A model generated the notes under the pieces. It was not told the DNA's origin. It did no database searches and worked only from the letters and a program-made list of their open reading frames with translations. From Pseudomonadales bacterium (GTDB taxonomy: Bacteria > Pseudomonadota > Gammaproteobacteria > Pseudomonadales > UBA7239), in contig JAGRJA010000209.1 in the NCBI GenBank assembly GCA_020443005.1, positions 1 through 20,121 on the forward strand: DNA of 20,121 bases, given 5' to 3'. Position 1 is the first letter of the stretch. Each line of letters starts with the position of its first letter. The position numbers and the translations under genes were made by a program. Below are positions 1 through 8,625 of this stretch, one piece after another.

Positions 1-127
1 ACAGTAATCACCGCGCCCACACAAAAAACCGATAATAGAATGATTATCACGAAAATTTTCATCAGCGCCTCTCTTCCAGTTGTCTCATCGTTTGTTTTGT
101 TTGCTTTTGTTAGCATTCGCCACAACA
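1..127. repeat. Terminal direct repeat, left copy (circular closure)
   Basis: These 127 bases are identical, in the same orientation, to 19995-20121. They include the first 62 bases (complement) of the DUF4124 gene, from its ATG at 62 outward, plus its ribosome-binding site and part of the upstream spacer. An exact direct overlap of 127 bases matches the overlap that k=127 de Bruijn assemblers leave at the ends of a circular path. I therefore read it as one locus seen twice and not as a biological repeat. The unique circle would be 19,994 bp. Confidence 0.93.
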
Positions 128-149
128 AGCTTCGCTACCATCATAACAG

Positions 150-168
150 AAAGTGGAGCGACCTCTTT
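150..168 (-). terminator. Imperfect hairpin after the truncated haemoglobin gene
   Basis: On the minus strand AAAGAGG and CCACTTT pair around a TCGCT loop with one A-A mismatch. The hairpin starts five bases after the haemoglobin stop codon. No U-run follows, so it may be a weak terminator or a 3' end stabiliser. The spacer beyond it (about 63-149) has no gene and carries a low-complexity CAAA-rich stretch on the minus strand, upstream of the DUF4124 ribosome-binding site. Confidence 0.25.
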
Positions 169-173
169 TGGTA

Positions 174-635
174 TCAGCAATTTCGACAGCGTTCGGCAGG
201 CACAGCAAGTTGCTTGAGCAAGTATGACTTGAACGCCTCACTGTAGGCTTGCCGGGCGATTGCTTTCTCCATACAGGCCAACCAGGCATCCCGCTCTGCT
301 TCTCCTATCGCCAGATGCCGATGGGCTACGGGTATGTGAATTTTTCCGTACTTTTCACTGTAGCGTTTTGGCCCACCCAACCAGCCACACAAAAACCTTG
401 AGAGCTTATCGATGGAAACCGCGAGATCTGCCGGATGCATAGCGCGTATTTTTTCGGCCTGCTTCAAGCTGGACATTTCGGCATAAAAATCGTTTACAAG
501 TTGCCGTATACCCTCTTCACCACCTGCCGCAACAAAAGAGGCATCACCCTGACCAAAAACAGCCTTTACTTCAGAGGACACTGATTCCGGAGCTGGAACC
601 TGTTTTTGTGGCTCGGCAATTTGCCATTCTTTCAT
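174..635 (-). CDS. Group II truncated haemoglobin
   Basis: This 153-residue protein is a haem-binding 2-over-2 globin of the trHbO/YjbI group. Visible family features are the B10 tyrosine in NDFY (Y51), the MHP-DL segment (residues 66-71), FLCGWLGGP (81-89), the proximal F8 histidine in HRHLAIG (H107) and the G8 tryptophan in RDAWLACM (W118). The group is known for oxygen binding and for handling reactive oxygen or nitrogen species. The ligand in this organism cannot be read from sequence. I chose the ATG at 635 because GAGAGG lies nine bases upstream; a TTG eight codons earlier has no comparable site. The first ~35 residues are an extra polar, Pro/Glu/Gln-rich segment not needed for the globin fold. 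No signal peptide, so it is cytoplasmic. It lies downstream of the outer-membrane protein gene on the same strand, separated by a 145-bp spacer and a hairpin, so it may have its own promoter. Confidence 0.93.
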   Translation of the reverse strand: MKEWQIAEPQKQVPAPESVSSEVKAVFGQGDASFVAAGGEEGIRQLVNDFYAEMSSLKQAEKIRAMHPADLAVSIDKLSRFLCGWLGGPKRYSEKYGKIHIPVAHRHLAIGEAERDAWLACMEKAIARQAYSEAFKSYLLKQLAVPAERCRNC

Positions 636-762
636 AATGCAAACCCTCTCTTTCGCCAAAGTGATTGGCCATCATCTGATCCTCCTCCCAGAGCAGGGCG
701 AAGTCAAACGAAACATTCTAAACCGGGCCGGGGTTCTTGGGTTGATCATCGGGCTGAACAAG

Positions 763-777
763 GCGTCTTGATGACGC
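763..777 (-). terminator. Stop-proximal hairpin after the outer-membrane protein gene
   Basis: A perfect 5-bp inverted repeat, GCGTC-TTGAT-GACGC, begins three bases past the stop codon of the 1680-residue gene. It has no strong U-tract, so it may be a weak terminator or a transcript-end stabiliser separating the surface-protein genes from the truncated haemoglobin gene. Confidence 0.35.
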
Positions 778-780
778 AAG

Positions 781-3700
781 TCAATGGAAGTTTTTTACCA
801 TATCCCGCAAGGATTCCTGATCAAATTTGACACGGAATTTCAGGAACAGGCCTTTATCAGTGTATTCGGCATTCGAAAAGTCGTCGTCGCGAAAACCGAT
901 AAAATTATAACCAAGGCTTATCCAGGTATTTTTTACAGGGCTAAAGCCTAGCGACACACCTGCCGTGCCATTCCAGTTATTGGCGTCCCAGTTATGCAAG
1001 ACACCCCCCTGTATGCCAACATCCCAGTTTTTATCAATGAAACGCCGGTACTCGGCTCCCCAGTAATCGGTAAACCCCCGGTAATCGTCTTCATCAATCG
1101 TATCGAGAACATATTTGGCACTGTATTGGAATGCATACTGGTTGCGCAAATCCGGCTTGTAGTTGGCATGCAAATTCTGTATCGCCTTGCGGGTTCGGGA
1201 ATCGAAGGCTCCACCATTTTGCGCTTCAAATACCAGGTCAAAACGCTCGAAAACAATCCAGTCGCTATCGAGTGGACGCCACCCCATATTCAGGTTTATA
1301 TCAAGGGTGGTTTGTCTCTCACCCGCATTACTTAGCGTGTGGTTATAAAGAACCCCTGTTGATATTGCGACGCCTTTGGACAGATCACGATGAAAGCCAA
1401 ATGCTGTATTCCACTTGTCTTCTGTGTCTGCCGTTCTGTATTCCAGCCGGGAAGTCCATTCATGCGTATCAAGCACCCTACCCAAACCAAGCGACAGGGC
1501 TGCATAATCACTGCTATCGGAACCACTCACCGAAGGTACAACGGTATTGACCTTGGCCGGTCTGCTGCCTTTTTCACTGATGGTCTGGCTGCGATCCAGA
1601 GAAACATCGCCACGCCAGCCCTCTCCCCAGCTGAAATTTTGCACCAAACCGGAAGTCGCAAAAACACGCTCTCCATCCAGTGTATTATCACGTTGCAGCG
1701 TTGTTGTTGTTTCTGCGCCGCTCCAGAGCCTGGACCGAATACCGGCTAATGTACTTTCAGTATCTTCAAATTCGCCCCAACTAATTTCCTGCCTTAAAAA
1801 TATGTCGACCTTTTCATTAATTAAATAATCACCACCCACAGACAAGCGATTCGGGAAATCAGCATTTTCATCCTGACCGCGCGAGTCAAGCAACACCTCC
1901 GCATCCGAATACAAGGTGATGCGATCGGTTAATTTTCGCGAACCACCGAACAGAAGTTGCGATGAAGACAACTTGCTACCTGCAACTTCATCTTCAGCGT
2001 AACGCAAACCTGTATAAGCATCCCATAATTCCTGCTGGTAACGCAGCCGCGTATCGAGCACGCTACGAAAATCACTGTTTGAGGTGTTGATCTGACGATA
2101 GATTTCCGAGTCAATCATCAAATCATTACCCAGCTGCCAGTTGTTTTCGACACCCAATTTCCGTGTTGCCAATTCGGAAGTGCTTTGTTGACCCAAACCA
2201 AAATCACCACTGATATCGCGCATATATAACCGCGTTTCCTGTTGCTGGTCGCGATAGGTCAGCTCGGTTGTATACGCCTTGCCACTGTTTTTGATAAAGT
2301 TCTGTTCTCTTTCGCTATGCGCCACTTCGGTTTTCAGCTCAACATTTTCTGTTAGCTGGTAGGTTAAATCGGTTGCGGCCAATTGCCCTTCTGCACCTTT
2401 ATTCCCTTCAGTAATCAAACTCACACCAACTTCCAGATTTTCTACAGGCTTATAGGAAACACGACCTCCTCCGGTAAAATTATTATCTTTCTTGTCCGTG
2501 CTTTCGTATTCAGCAACAATATATCGGGGGTTGAAATTCACATCTTGCGAGTGCACAGGAAACTTGAACCAGAGAGCACCTGTATCATAGTCAATGCTGT
2601 AATCCACAAAGCGGTTCAGCTGCTCGGTGCTGATGATTTTTTCACTGTGAAAACGATCCCTTACTTCAATCGTAATCTTCTCACTGTTGGGCAGAATATT
2701 CCTGCGTGTTAAACGATAGATGCCACTGGTACCGTCAGCTCGCAATTCATCGCGCAGGTAGGATTGCTCCGTCTCGGCAACAAAAGCATTTACATGCCAT
2801 TTTTCACTCTGGTACTCGGTTTTAATGCCGGTAAGACTACGGTTATATTGAGCCAGTTCGGTAACGGTCAACCCGGTATCAAAGTCGCCATACATCGCAT
2901 AAAAGCGTTCTTTTTCTATTTTCAAATACAGCTTGCTGGTACTGGCCGCATCGTACTGCTGGGTAGTATTGTCACCATAAAGTGTGTAATAGGTATCCGG
3001 GTCTATCGTGCGTTTGAAACGACTTTCGGTTTCCTTGTCAGTATCGTATGCAGCCGTCAGCAACCACTCACCTTTTATTGAACCTTTTGCAAAAAAGGCA
3101 ATTCGACTATCCGTTACAGTGCCATTATCCATATCATTGGCATCTGCTCCGGTTTTGTCACCCGACACCATATGCTCGCTCATCGAGCCCTCTGCCAAAC
3201 CCAGAAACACCCAATCGCGTTGAGCTGGCTGTAACCAGGCACGCACTTCTTCTGTTCGATCGGTAAATCTGAAAGTCATCACCACTTCACCGGAAACCGA
3301 AGTTGCCTGAAGCGGTATATAAGCAATACCATCGTTATTGATGCGATATTCAGGATGATTATCTTCAAGTTGCGTAAGCACGCTTCCCTTCAATTCCTCA
3401 TCAACAGTATCCTGACCGCGATAGGGCTCATTGATTTCATATTTACCAATAGACCCATAGCGTGCAGGGTAACCCTGTCGATCTGTAAACTGCACAGCAA
3501 TAATCGGATTGTTCTTGCCATCGGCAGTGAGCACTGATTTTTCAGGCACCAATCTGGCAAACATCGGCACATCGGAATAGTGCACATTGCGCTCAATGGT
3601 TTTCACAATGCTTCCGCTTGCATCTTTCACTTCAACACGAAGGGCATTATCACCTTCCTGCAAATCAACACCTCGCCAGCGGCTGATGGCTACAGTGGCA

Positions 3701-5823
3701 TCAGCATTTTTGGTTTTACCATCATAGTTCAAACCTGAAACAGGCTTGCCATTGACTGTCAGTTCTACCTTTTGCCGGGGATGATGCTTTACACCAATGC
3801 GAATTGCCGGAATCGGCGGGCTGTATTTCTCACTCGGGTAAAGCAACTCAACCGTATCATCAGCCTTCGCCAACCAGCTGCCGTCATATTGTTCATGTTC
3901 GCGAAGCTGCTCTTCTTCAACCCAGCCCACTGACCGGCTTTTTTCCCAGTTGGCAGAAATCGTGGTTGCACTTTCAGCCTGCGCATCGTTTTTCAAATCA
4001 AGCTTCAATAAAGGCAATCGCGCTTTGCTCATGATATTGGTGCTGAACATACCGGTAACTTTCAGTGTCGAAACTTCATCAGTATTTGCATCAAGCGTTT
4101 TATCTGCTTCGATGCGCATGGCGATATCTTTTGTAAATTCACTCGCTTGATTACCCAGGGTAATCACCAGTGTCGACCCCATCAACTGATAGTCTGTGAA
4201 TGCCTCACCGTTTATAGAGAGTGAGCTTTCATCCAGCCGCCACCCATCAGGTAAGCTCAACATGCTTTTCAGGTTCTGAACAGGTACATCGCCGGCATTC
4301 AATTTTAATAACAGCTCATAGCTTGTTGCAGAAACAGCCTTGGCTGAAAGCCATTGAGTAAGCTGTGTTTCACGGGGCGGGCGACTTTTTACATAAAAAT
4401 CTGCACGCCACAACGACCCTCTTTTCAGATCAACAAACTGCGAAAACGGCGTTTCAGCATGTGCTGTGTTGGCCTCACAAATCACAATTTCATATTCATC
4501 CGGCACACTTTCCACATCAAGCTGAACGATGTGACTACCCGGATTAACACCTTCAATATGCCAGCGTCCCTCTTCATCGGTTTGCACATAGGTTCCATCT
4601 TCAAGGTAAATTCGCGCATTTTGCAAACCGGCTGGCGGTGGTGCATCCTCAGGTAATTCGCAGGCATCAATCATCACTCGACCCGCCAGAAATGATTTAT
4701 CGGTAAACAAATCCTCCCGCACAACAACGGTTTGTTGAGCAATGCCTGAATTAATGCCACCCGCCGAAGTCGTGCGTGCAAGATTTACGGCATCCCCGGT
4801 TCTGGCATTGGAAGTTACCTGAACAACATAACGAATATCTTCTTTGCCGCCCGCTTTCACCGTTCCCAAAGCCCATCGAAGGTTTTGCCCATTTGCCGAA
4901 ATTACCGGGTCAGCCAAAGGCACACCATTGCGCTCGGCAGAGCCTTTTTTGTAGCGAAATCCCACAGGAAGATCATCAATCAAAATCGTTGCCAGTAAAT
5001 CTGAAGCACGCGATGTGTTATCGATGGAAACGGAATATTGAATATATTCGCCTTTGCCAACAACCGACTTGTTGGCTGTTTTTGTCACGAAAACAGATTT
5101 TGCATCGAGAGGAATATCGATATCAAAGGCTGTGCTCACAACACTGAAATTTTGCCCTCTTGAACCTGAGGTATTCAGGCTCCAGGGCGCACCCGGAATC
5201 GTTTGCAACACGGCATCAGAAAACCCGGTTGGAAACAGGTAATCACCCGGCGGAGTAACCTCAAGCCGATAATTACCGGGATTGACCACAGGAAAACGGT
5301 AATGCCCCGTTGCAAAGTTATACACCTTGCCTCCGGCATCCGTTACCGTTGAACCTGAAGTGATCGTATTGGGGAAAGCACTGATACCGTCATCACCCAG
5401 CACAGTGGCGGGCAAGCCGGTATTAGCATCGACGAGTCTGATCAGAGCACCATCTATTGCCAACCCGTTACTGCTGTCAAAAACCACTGAATCGGCCGTT
5501 ACTGCGAGCACTGTCACCGTTGTTACTGTATTCGAACTGGTAATCACCCGGGTCGTGCCCAGGGTATAGGTACCGGTTACGGTGTTATCGATGCGCGTAC
5601 CTGCAGGCACGGCAAACACACTCTGTGGAAGCACGAAAAACAGCAAAAAGGGAAGCGCGAACAGCCGGAAACAGTTAGCAGATATGGCGTAAAAATTCGA
5701 GGTATCCTGTCTGGACTTTCGACCAAAAAGCGGAAAAAAACCTGCCAAAAGACGCAAAAAAGCAAGGGGCAGCCCGAAGGCCACCCCCTGCTCTTGCCAT
5801 GTCTTGGACAGATGTCTAACCAT
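781..5823 (-). CDS. Giant modular outer-membrane protein: DUF11, CNA-B-like, Ig-like and C-terminal beta-barrel
   Basis: A 1680-residue exported protein. The signal peptide is unusually long: a first hydrophobic stretch at 14-34, a polar segment, then a second stretch at 53-70 ending QSVFA (predicted cleavage after A71). The mature N-terminus has GTRIDNT (75-81), a motif shared with neighbouring secreted proteins. A DUF11 domain follows (about 242-365), then a CNA-B or carboxypeptidase-regulatory-like module (about 370-480, YLEDGTYVQTDEEGRW). Next come beta-rich segments including an intimin/invasin Ig-like signature (ADGKNNPIIAVQFTD, about 750-765). From about residue 870 to the end the sequence alternates short aromatic strands and charged turns with regular YRD/RYQ/WDVG-type strands, as in an outer-membrane beta-barrel. 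The last strand-like segment is GLFLKFRVKF, followed by a short polar tail. It is the last gene of the DUF11 cluster, 31 bp after its neighbour. I infer a display or secretion platform; the family name is not recognised with certainty. The start ATG has only a weak ribosome site (AGGTG). Confidence 0.85.
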   Translation of the reverse strand: MVRHLSKTWQEQGVAFGLPLAFLRLLAGFFPLFGRKSRQDTSNFYAISANCFRLFALPFLLFFVLPQSVFAVPAGTRIDNTVTGTYTLGTTRVITSSNTVTTVTVLAVTADSVVFDSSNGLAIDGALIRLVDANTGLPATVLGDDGISAFPNTITSGSTVTDAGGKVYNFATGHYRFPVVNPGNYRLEVTPPGDYLFPTGFSDAVLQTIPGAPWSLNTSGSRGQNFSVVSTAFDIDIPLDAKSVFVTKTANKSVVGKGEYIQYSVSIDNTSRASDLLATILIDDLPVGFRYKKGSAERNGVPLADPVISANGQNLRWALGTVKAGGKEDIRYVVQVTSNARTGDAVNLARTTSAGGINSGIAQQTVVVREDLFTDKSFLAGRVMIDACELPEDAPPPAGLQNARIYLEDGTYVQTDEEGRWHIEGVNPGSHIVQLDVESVPDEYEIVICEANTAHAETPFSQFVDLKRGSLWRADFYVKSRPPRETQLTQWLSAKAVSATSYELLLKLNAGDVPVQNLKSMLSLPDGWRLDESSLSINGEAFTDYQLMGSTLVITLGNQASEFTKDIAMRIEADKTLDANTDEVSTLKVTGMFSTNIMSKARLPLLKLDLKNDAQAESATTISANWEKSRSVGWVEEEQLREHEQYDGSWLAKADDTVELLYPSEKYSPPIPAIRIGVKHHPRQKVELTVNGKPVSGLNYDGKTKNADATVAISRWRGVDLQEGDNALRVEVKDASGSIVKTIERNVHYSDVPMFARLVPEKSVLTADGKNNPIIAVQFTDRQGYPARYGSIGKYEINEPYRGQDTVDEELKGSVLTQLEDNHPEYRINNDGIAYIPLQATSVSGEVVMTFRFTDRTEEVRAWLQPAQRDWVFLGLAEGSMSEHMVSGDKTGADANDMDNGTVTDSRIAFFAKGSIKGEWLLTAAYDTDKETESRFKRTIDPDTYYTLYGDNTTQQYDAASTSKLYLKIEKERFYAMYGDFDTGLTVTELAQYNRSLTGIKTEYQSEKWHVNAFVAETEQSYLRDELRADGTSGIYRLTRRNILPNSEKITIEVRDRFHSEKIISTEQLNRFVDYSIDYDTGALWFKFPVHSQDVNFNPRYIVAEYESTDKKDNNFTGGGRVSYKPVENLEVGVSLITEGNKGAEGQLAATDLTYQLTENVELKTEVAHSEREQNFIKNSGKAYTTELTYRDQQQETRLYMRDISGDFGLGQQSTSELATRKLGVENNWQLGNDLMIDSEIYRQINTSNSDFRSVLDTRLRYQQELWDAYTGLRYAEDEVAGSKLSSSQLLFGGSRKLTDRITLYSDAEVLLDSRGQDENADFPNRLSVGGDYLINEKVDIFLRQEISWGEFEDTESTLAGIRSRLWSGAETTTTLQRDNTLDGERVFATSGLVQNFSWGEGWRGDVSLDRSQTISEKGSRPAKVNTVVPSVSGSDSSDYAALSLGLGRVLDTHEWTSRLEYRTADTEDKWNTAFGFHRDLSKGVAISTGVLYNHTLSNAGERQTTLDINLNMGWRPLDSDWIVFERFDLVFEAQNGGAFDSRTRKAIQNLHANYKPDLRNQYAFQYSAKYVLDTIDEDDYRGFTDYWGAEYRRFIDKNWDVGIQGGVLHNWDANNWNGTAGVSLGFSPVKNTWISLGYNFIGFRDDDFSNAEYTDKGLFLKFRVKFDQESLRDMVKNFH

Positions 5824-5854
5824 TGGACACCTGCAATGCCATTAACCGTTAATC

Positions 5855-6955
5855 CTAGTCAATGGTTACATCAAAGGTCACTACATTGCTTGCACCTGCA
5901 GCGACTGTGCCGATAACAACCGTTACGGCACCGGCATTGGTAACATTAAAGTCGGAGTTATCAACAGGTACACCCGAATCATCAATATCAGTTTGTGCTG
6001 CTGCATCTAGGGTGATGGTGTTGGCGGTGTAGGTGGTATTGGTCGGAATGGAGTCGACCAGCGTTACACCGGTTGCACTTGCTGATGCACCGCCAGCGTT
6101 GGATACAGTAATGGTATAGCGAACCGTTGCACCCGGAATCGCTTTCGGGTTGGTGGCACCATTCACCGGATCACTGATCACCGCAGAGGTTTTGGTAACC
6201 GAGAGCTGCGCAGAAGCAACCAAGTAAGTACCAGTCGCAGAGGCTTGACCATCTTCAACCGCATCACTGCTGTGAGGCCCTGCTGAACCACCGGTTTCAT
6301 CGGCAAAGACCACATCAACCGCGTTGAAGGTATCCGCACCTGCAGTTTGCCCTTGAACAGTAGTAGAACCTGCAACCAGCGTCGTTGCCAACAGATTGTA
6401 TTCCGCCGTCTGGCCGTCGGTAGGAGCCGTACCGCCGCCGCTTGTAGGAATATCTGAAACTACATAGACATTGATTGCATCGCCACCTGTACCACTAAAG
6501 GGATCGAGGTCACCAATATTGACACCACTGCCCGCCGTATAGAGCGTATCTTCACCAATCTGGAAACCGGGCGTTGTACCGTCTTCCACATAGATACGCA
6601 CATTGTTGGCATCAAAGTCGTCACCACCGTTGGCTTCGATATCCAGCGCATAACCCTGGGTTTCGTTACCGGTGTTGGTAACAGTGAAGGTGATGACCTG
6701 ATCAGTTGCATTAGCAACCACATTGGTGGTACCACCAGTAACCGTGAGATCGACCTTGTTGTCCACCTTGAAAACACGGGTACCGGTTTCATCGGGTTGA
6801 GCAACACCGCTAACACTGTAGCTGACCGTTGCCGTGTTGGTGATATCGGTATCAGCCGGTGTTTCGGTTGATGCTGCAAAAGCCATCTGGCCAGCTGTGG
6901 CAAAAAATCCGGCAGCCACCCATCGGGCGAGGTTTTTATTCAGTTTAAAAGACAT
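5855..6955 (-). CDS. Secreted acidic DUF11-domain protein (366 aa)
   Basis: Exported protein with a clear signal peptide (residues 1-27, ending QMAFA). The mature N-terminus carries DTDITNTATVSY (35-46). The middle (about 50-245) is beta-rich and strikingly poor in Lys and Arg but rich in Asp, Thr and Gly. A DUF11 domain fills about 249-366, with TKTSAVISDPVN, NPKAIPGAT and YTITVSN. The protein ends exactly on the strand VVTFDVTID. I moved the start to the ATG at 6955 because AGAGGA lies seven bases upstream; an ATG seven codons earlier has no such site. DUF11 domains are Ig-like folds of bacterial surface proteins; a catalytic role is not indicated. The gene lies between an intrinsic-terminator-like hairpin and the outer-membrane protein gene, so these two genes may form a sub-operon. 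Likely a cell-surface or released structural protein; the exact function is unknown. Confidence 0.88.
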   Translation of the reverse strand: MSFKLNKNLARWVAAGFFATAGQMAFAASTETPADTDITNTATVSYSVSGVAQPDETGTRVFKVDNKVDLTVTGGTTNVVANATDQVITFTVTNTGNETQGYALDIEANGGDDFDANNVRIYVEDGTTPGFQIGEDTLYTAGSGVNIGDLDPFSGTGGDAINVYVVSDIPTSGGGTAPTDGQTAEYNLLATTLVAGSTTVQGQTAGADTFNAVDVVFADETGGSAGPHSSDAVEDGQASATGTYLVASAQLSVTKTSAVISDPVNGATNPKAIPGATVRYTITVSNAGGASASATGVTLVDSIPTNTTYTANTITLDAAAQTDIDDSGVPVDNSDFNVTNAGAVTVVIGTVAAGASNVVTFDVTID

Positions 6956-6977
6956 GGCATTGTCCTCTCTGTACATT

Positions 6978-7001
6978 AAAAAAAAGGTGTTGGTTTACAC
7001 C
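6978..7001 (-). terminator. Intrinsic terminator or attenuator inside the surface-protein cluster
   Basis: On the minus strand GGTGT and ACACC pair around a six-base AAACCA loop (6986-7001) and are followed at once by eight U residues (6978-6985). The site lies in the 140-bp gap between the 163-residue and 366-residue DUF11 genes, 23 bases before the latter's start codon. It could reduce expression of the downstream pair compared with the upstream pair, or mark the end of one operon and the start of another. The stem is only five pairs plus a possible G-U, so partial read-through is plausible. Confidence 0.55.
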
Positions 7002-7095
7002 CGCTTGGTACACGCTTCAAAAAGCATGCTTCACCACTTCCTGATTACTGCTAATCCCTCAGCTTTTCCTATAAAATCCCTATGCCGTGTATGCT

Positions 7096-7587
7096 TTACT
7101 TCAACAACACACGGAAAGACACATCCACTTTCGCACCGGGCGGTATTGCAAAATCGAAGGCCCATTGCACATGGGTATACTCTTCTGCAGAAGCCAAACG
7201 AACGGTGCCATCTTCATCCATGATTTCCAGGTTTTCCGGCACATCGAAGGTACTGCCGCCATCCACCGAAAAAACGATGCGCGTCGACTTGCCCATGGCT
7301 GAGCTACTTGCACTCCCACCGATATAGACAGTGTGCTCCGGAACGGGGTTGGCAATCACAACATTGGCCGCTTCCATATCGCCTTCGTTGTTTGCCGTGA
7401 TGGTATAGATGACTTCTGTACCGGGAACCACAAGATCAGCCGGCACCCGTTTTACAATCTCTTCACCCTGATCATTCACTTCCGTGACTTCTATTTCAGC
7501 TATATTGCTCAGCGTGAGAGAGCCAGCCCATACCGGGCTGGCAATCACAACAAGAGCCAACAAGCTGTTTTTCAGCAGCTTTAACAT
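7096..7587 (-). CDS. Small secreted single-domain DUF11 protein (163 aa)
   Basis: An exported protein with a short signal peptide (about residues 1-21, ending PVWA) followed almost directly by one DUF11-like domain (about 25-163). Diagnostic strands are VPGTEVIYTITANNEGD, VVIANPVPEHTVYIGG and the final VDVSFRVLLK. It keeps the PG-T--YTI-N core seen in the paralogues but ends RVLLK, not VTID/N. The ATG at 7587 is preferred: AGGAG ends six bases before it, whereas the GTG one codon earlier would leave only three. That AGGAG overlaps the stop codon of the upstream DUF11 gene, so the two are probably translationally coupled. With so little beyond the domain, it may be a partner, cap or minor subunit of the larger DUF11 proteins. 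That role is inference. Confidence 0.85.
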   Translation of the reverse strand: MLKLLKNSLLALVVIASPVWAGSLTLSNIAEIEVTEVNDQGEEIVKRVPADLVVPGTEVIYTITANNEGDMEAANVVIANPVPEHTVYIGGSASSSAMGKSTRIVFSVDGGSTFDVPENLEIMDEDGTVRLASAEEYTHVQWAFDFAIPPGAKVDVSFRVLLK

Positions 7588-7593
7588 CACTTA

Positions 7594-7598
7594 CTCCT
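7594..7598 (-). promoter_or_regulatory. Ribosome-binding site overlapping the upstream stop codon
   Basis: AGGAG on the minus strand shares bases with the TAG stop (7597-7599) of the 342-residue gene and sits six bases before the ATG at 7587. The arrangement decides the downstream start and suggests that terminating ribosomes re-initiate on the next gene. Confidence 0.8.
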
Positions 7599-8625
7599 AG
7601 TTGATGGTGACATTGAAAGTAATAAAGGTATCTACAGCAGCCGCTGTCACATTACCCAAATCAACTGTCACCGCATTACCATTGGTATTGTTGTAATCCG
7701 ATGCATCATCACCACCACCATCGGTTTGCGACACATAGGCTGCACCGCTGCCTGAAGTGGTATCGAGCCGGATACTGTTCAACACATAGCTGGTATTGGC
7801 AGGAATCGGGTCGGCAATCACCAGGTTGGCAGCTGTGCCACTACCGGTTACCGACACCCGAATGGTGTAGGCGATGGTTGCACCGGGTACCGGCTCACTG
7901 CCACCGAAGGGGTCAGTTACCACCGCTGATTTGGTGAGCGTGACGACAACACCGGAAATGATATAAGTACCGGTATCGGCATCATCACCGCCGCTGTTGC
8001 CGAATACGGCAGAGATGGTGCCGCCATCGCCGGCATTGGGCAGGCTGGAGCCAGGTGCACCCGTGCCTGTGACAGAAGTCGCTGTTAACTGGGTATCACC
8101 GGTATCGGCATCATTCAAGCCGGTTGGAATATCATTAAGAATAAAAATGGTCACCACATCATCGGGTGCCAACACACCTGTCTGGGAAACCGGTGTATCA
8201 GTAACATCATACTGACCCACGATGCCTGACGGATTATCCAGATAGATGTTGTTTGGTGAAGAGAGAACCGGGTCAAAATCATCACCCAGCAAAGTACTCA
8301 ATGATGTCAGGTCAAAGTTCTCATTGCCGTTACCGATGTTTGTTACGGTGTATTTGGTAACCCGGTTTACATCCCCTGAAGTTACTGTAACGGGTGCTGC
8401 ATCAATCCAGGTAACATCAACATCGATTAACTCATTAACCGTTGTCGTGGTCGGGTTACTCGGGGTCGTTGTACCCGGGCCACCCGTACCAATGTTATAG
8501 GTTGCTTGCGCAGTGTTGACAATATCGGTGCCGGCCGCTGTACCGAGCGCAAACGCGCCCTGCGACCAAAGCGCCGTGGCAGCCACAAAGGCTCCCGTTT
8601 GTAGCGTTTTGTATAAGTGTTTCAT
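7597..8625 (-). CDS. Secreted acidic DUF11-domain protein (342 aa), first gene of the cluster
   Basis: Exported protein with a signal peptide (residues 1-26, ending QGAFA). The mature start carries AGTDIVNTAQATYNIG (31-46), matching the outer-membrane protein and the 366-residue paralogue. A Thr/Asp/Gly-rich beta region (about 50-225) leads to a DUF11 domain (about 226-342) with TKSAVVTDP, PVPGATIAYTIRVS and ADPIPANTSYVLNS. The last residues are FITFNVTIN, directly before TAG. Its organisation is the same as that of the 366-residue protein encoded two genes downstream, so the two are paralogues by duplication and divergence. The start is supported by CAAGGAG eight bases upstream. As the first gene after the 519-bp divergent region, it probably sets transcription of the cluster. 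I infer a surface-exposed or released structural protein; no catalytic motif is visible. Confidence 0.88.
   Translation of the reverse strand: MKHLYKTLQTGAFVAATALWSQGAFALGTAAGTDIVNTAQATYNIGTGGPGTTTPSNPTTTTVNELIDVDVTWIDAAPVTVTSGDVNRVTKYTVTNIGNGNENFDLTSLSTLLGDDFDPVLSSPNNIYLDNPSGIVGQYDVTDTPVSQTGVLAPDDVVTIFILNDIPTGLNDADTGDTQLTATSVTGTGAPGSSLPNAGDGGTISAVFGNSGGDDADTGTYIISGVVVTLTKSAVVTDPFGGSEPVPGATIAYTIRVSVTGSGTAANLVIADPIPANTSYVLNSIRLDTTSGSGAAYVSQTDGGGDDASDYNNTNGNAVTVDLGNVTAAAVDTFITFNVTIN

Noticed and set aside
1..127. Long terminal repeats of a phage or mobile element
   Set aside because: The repeat is exactly 127 bases, lies inside an ordinary gene and its leader, and no phage or transposition gene is present. 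Assembly overlap of a circle explains it better.
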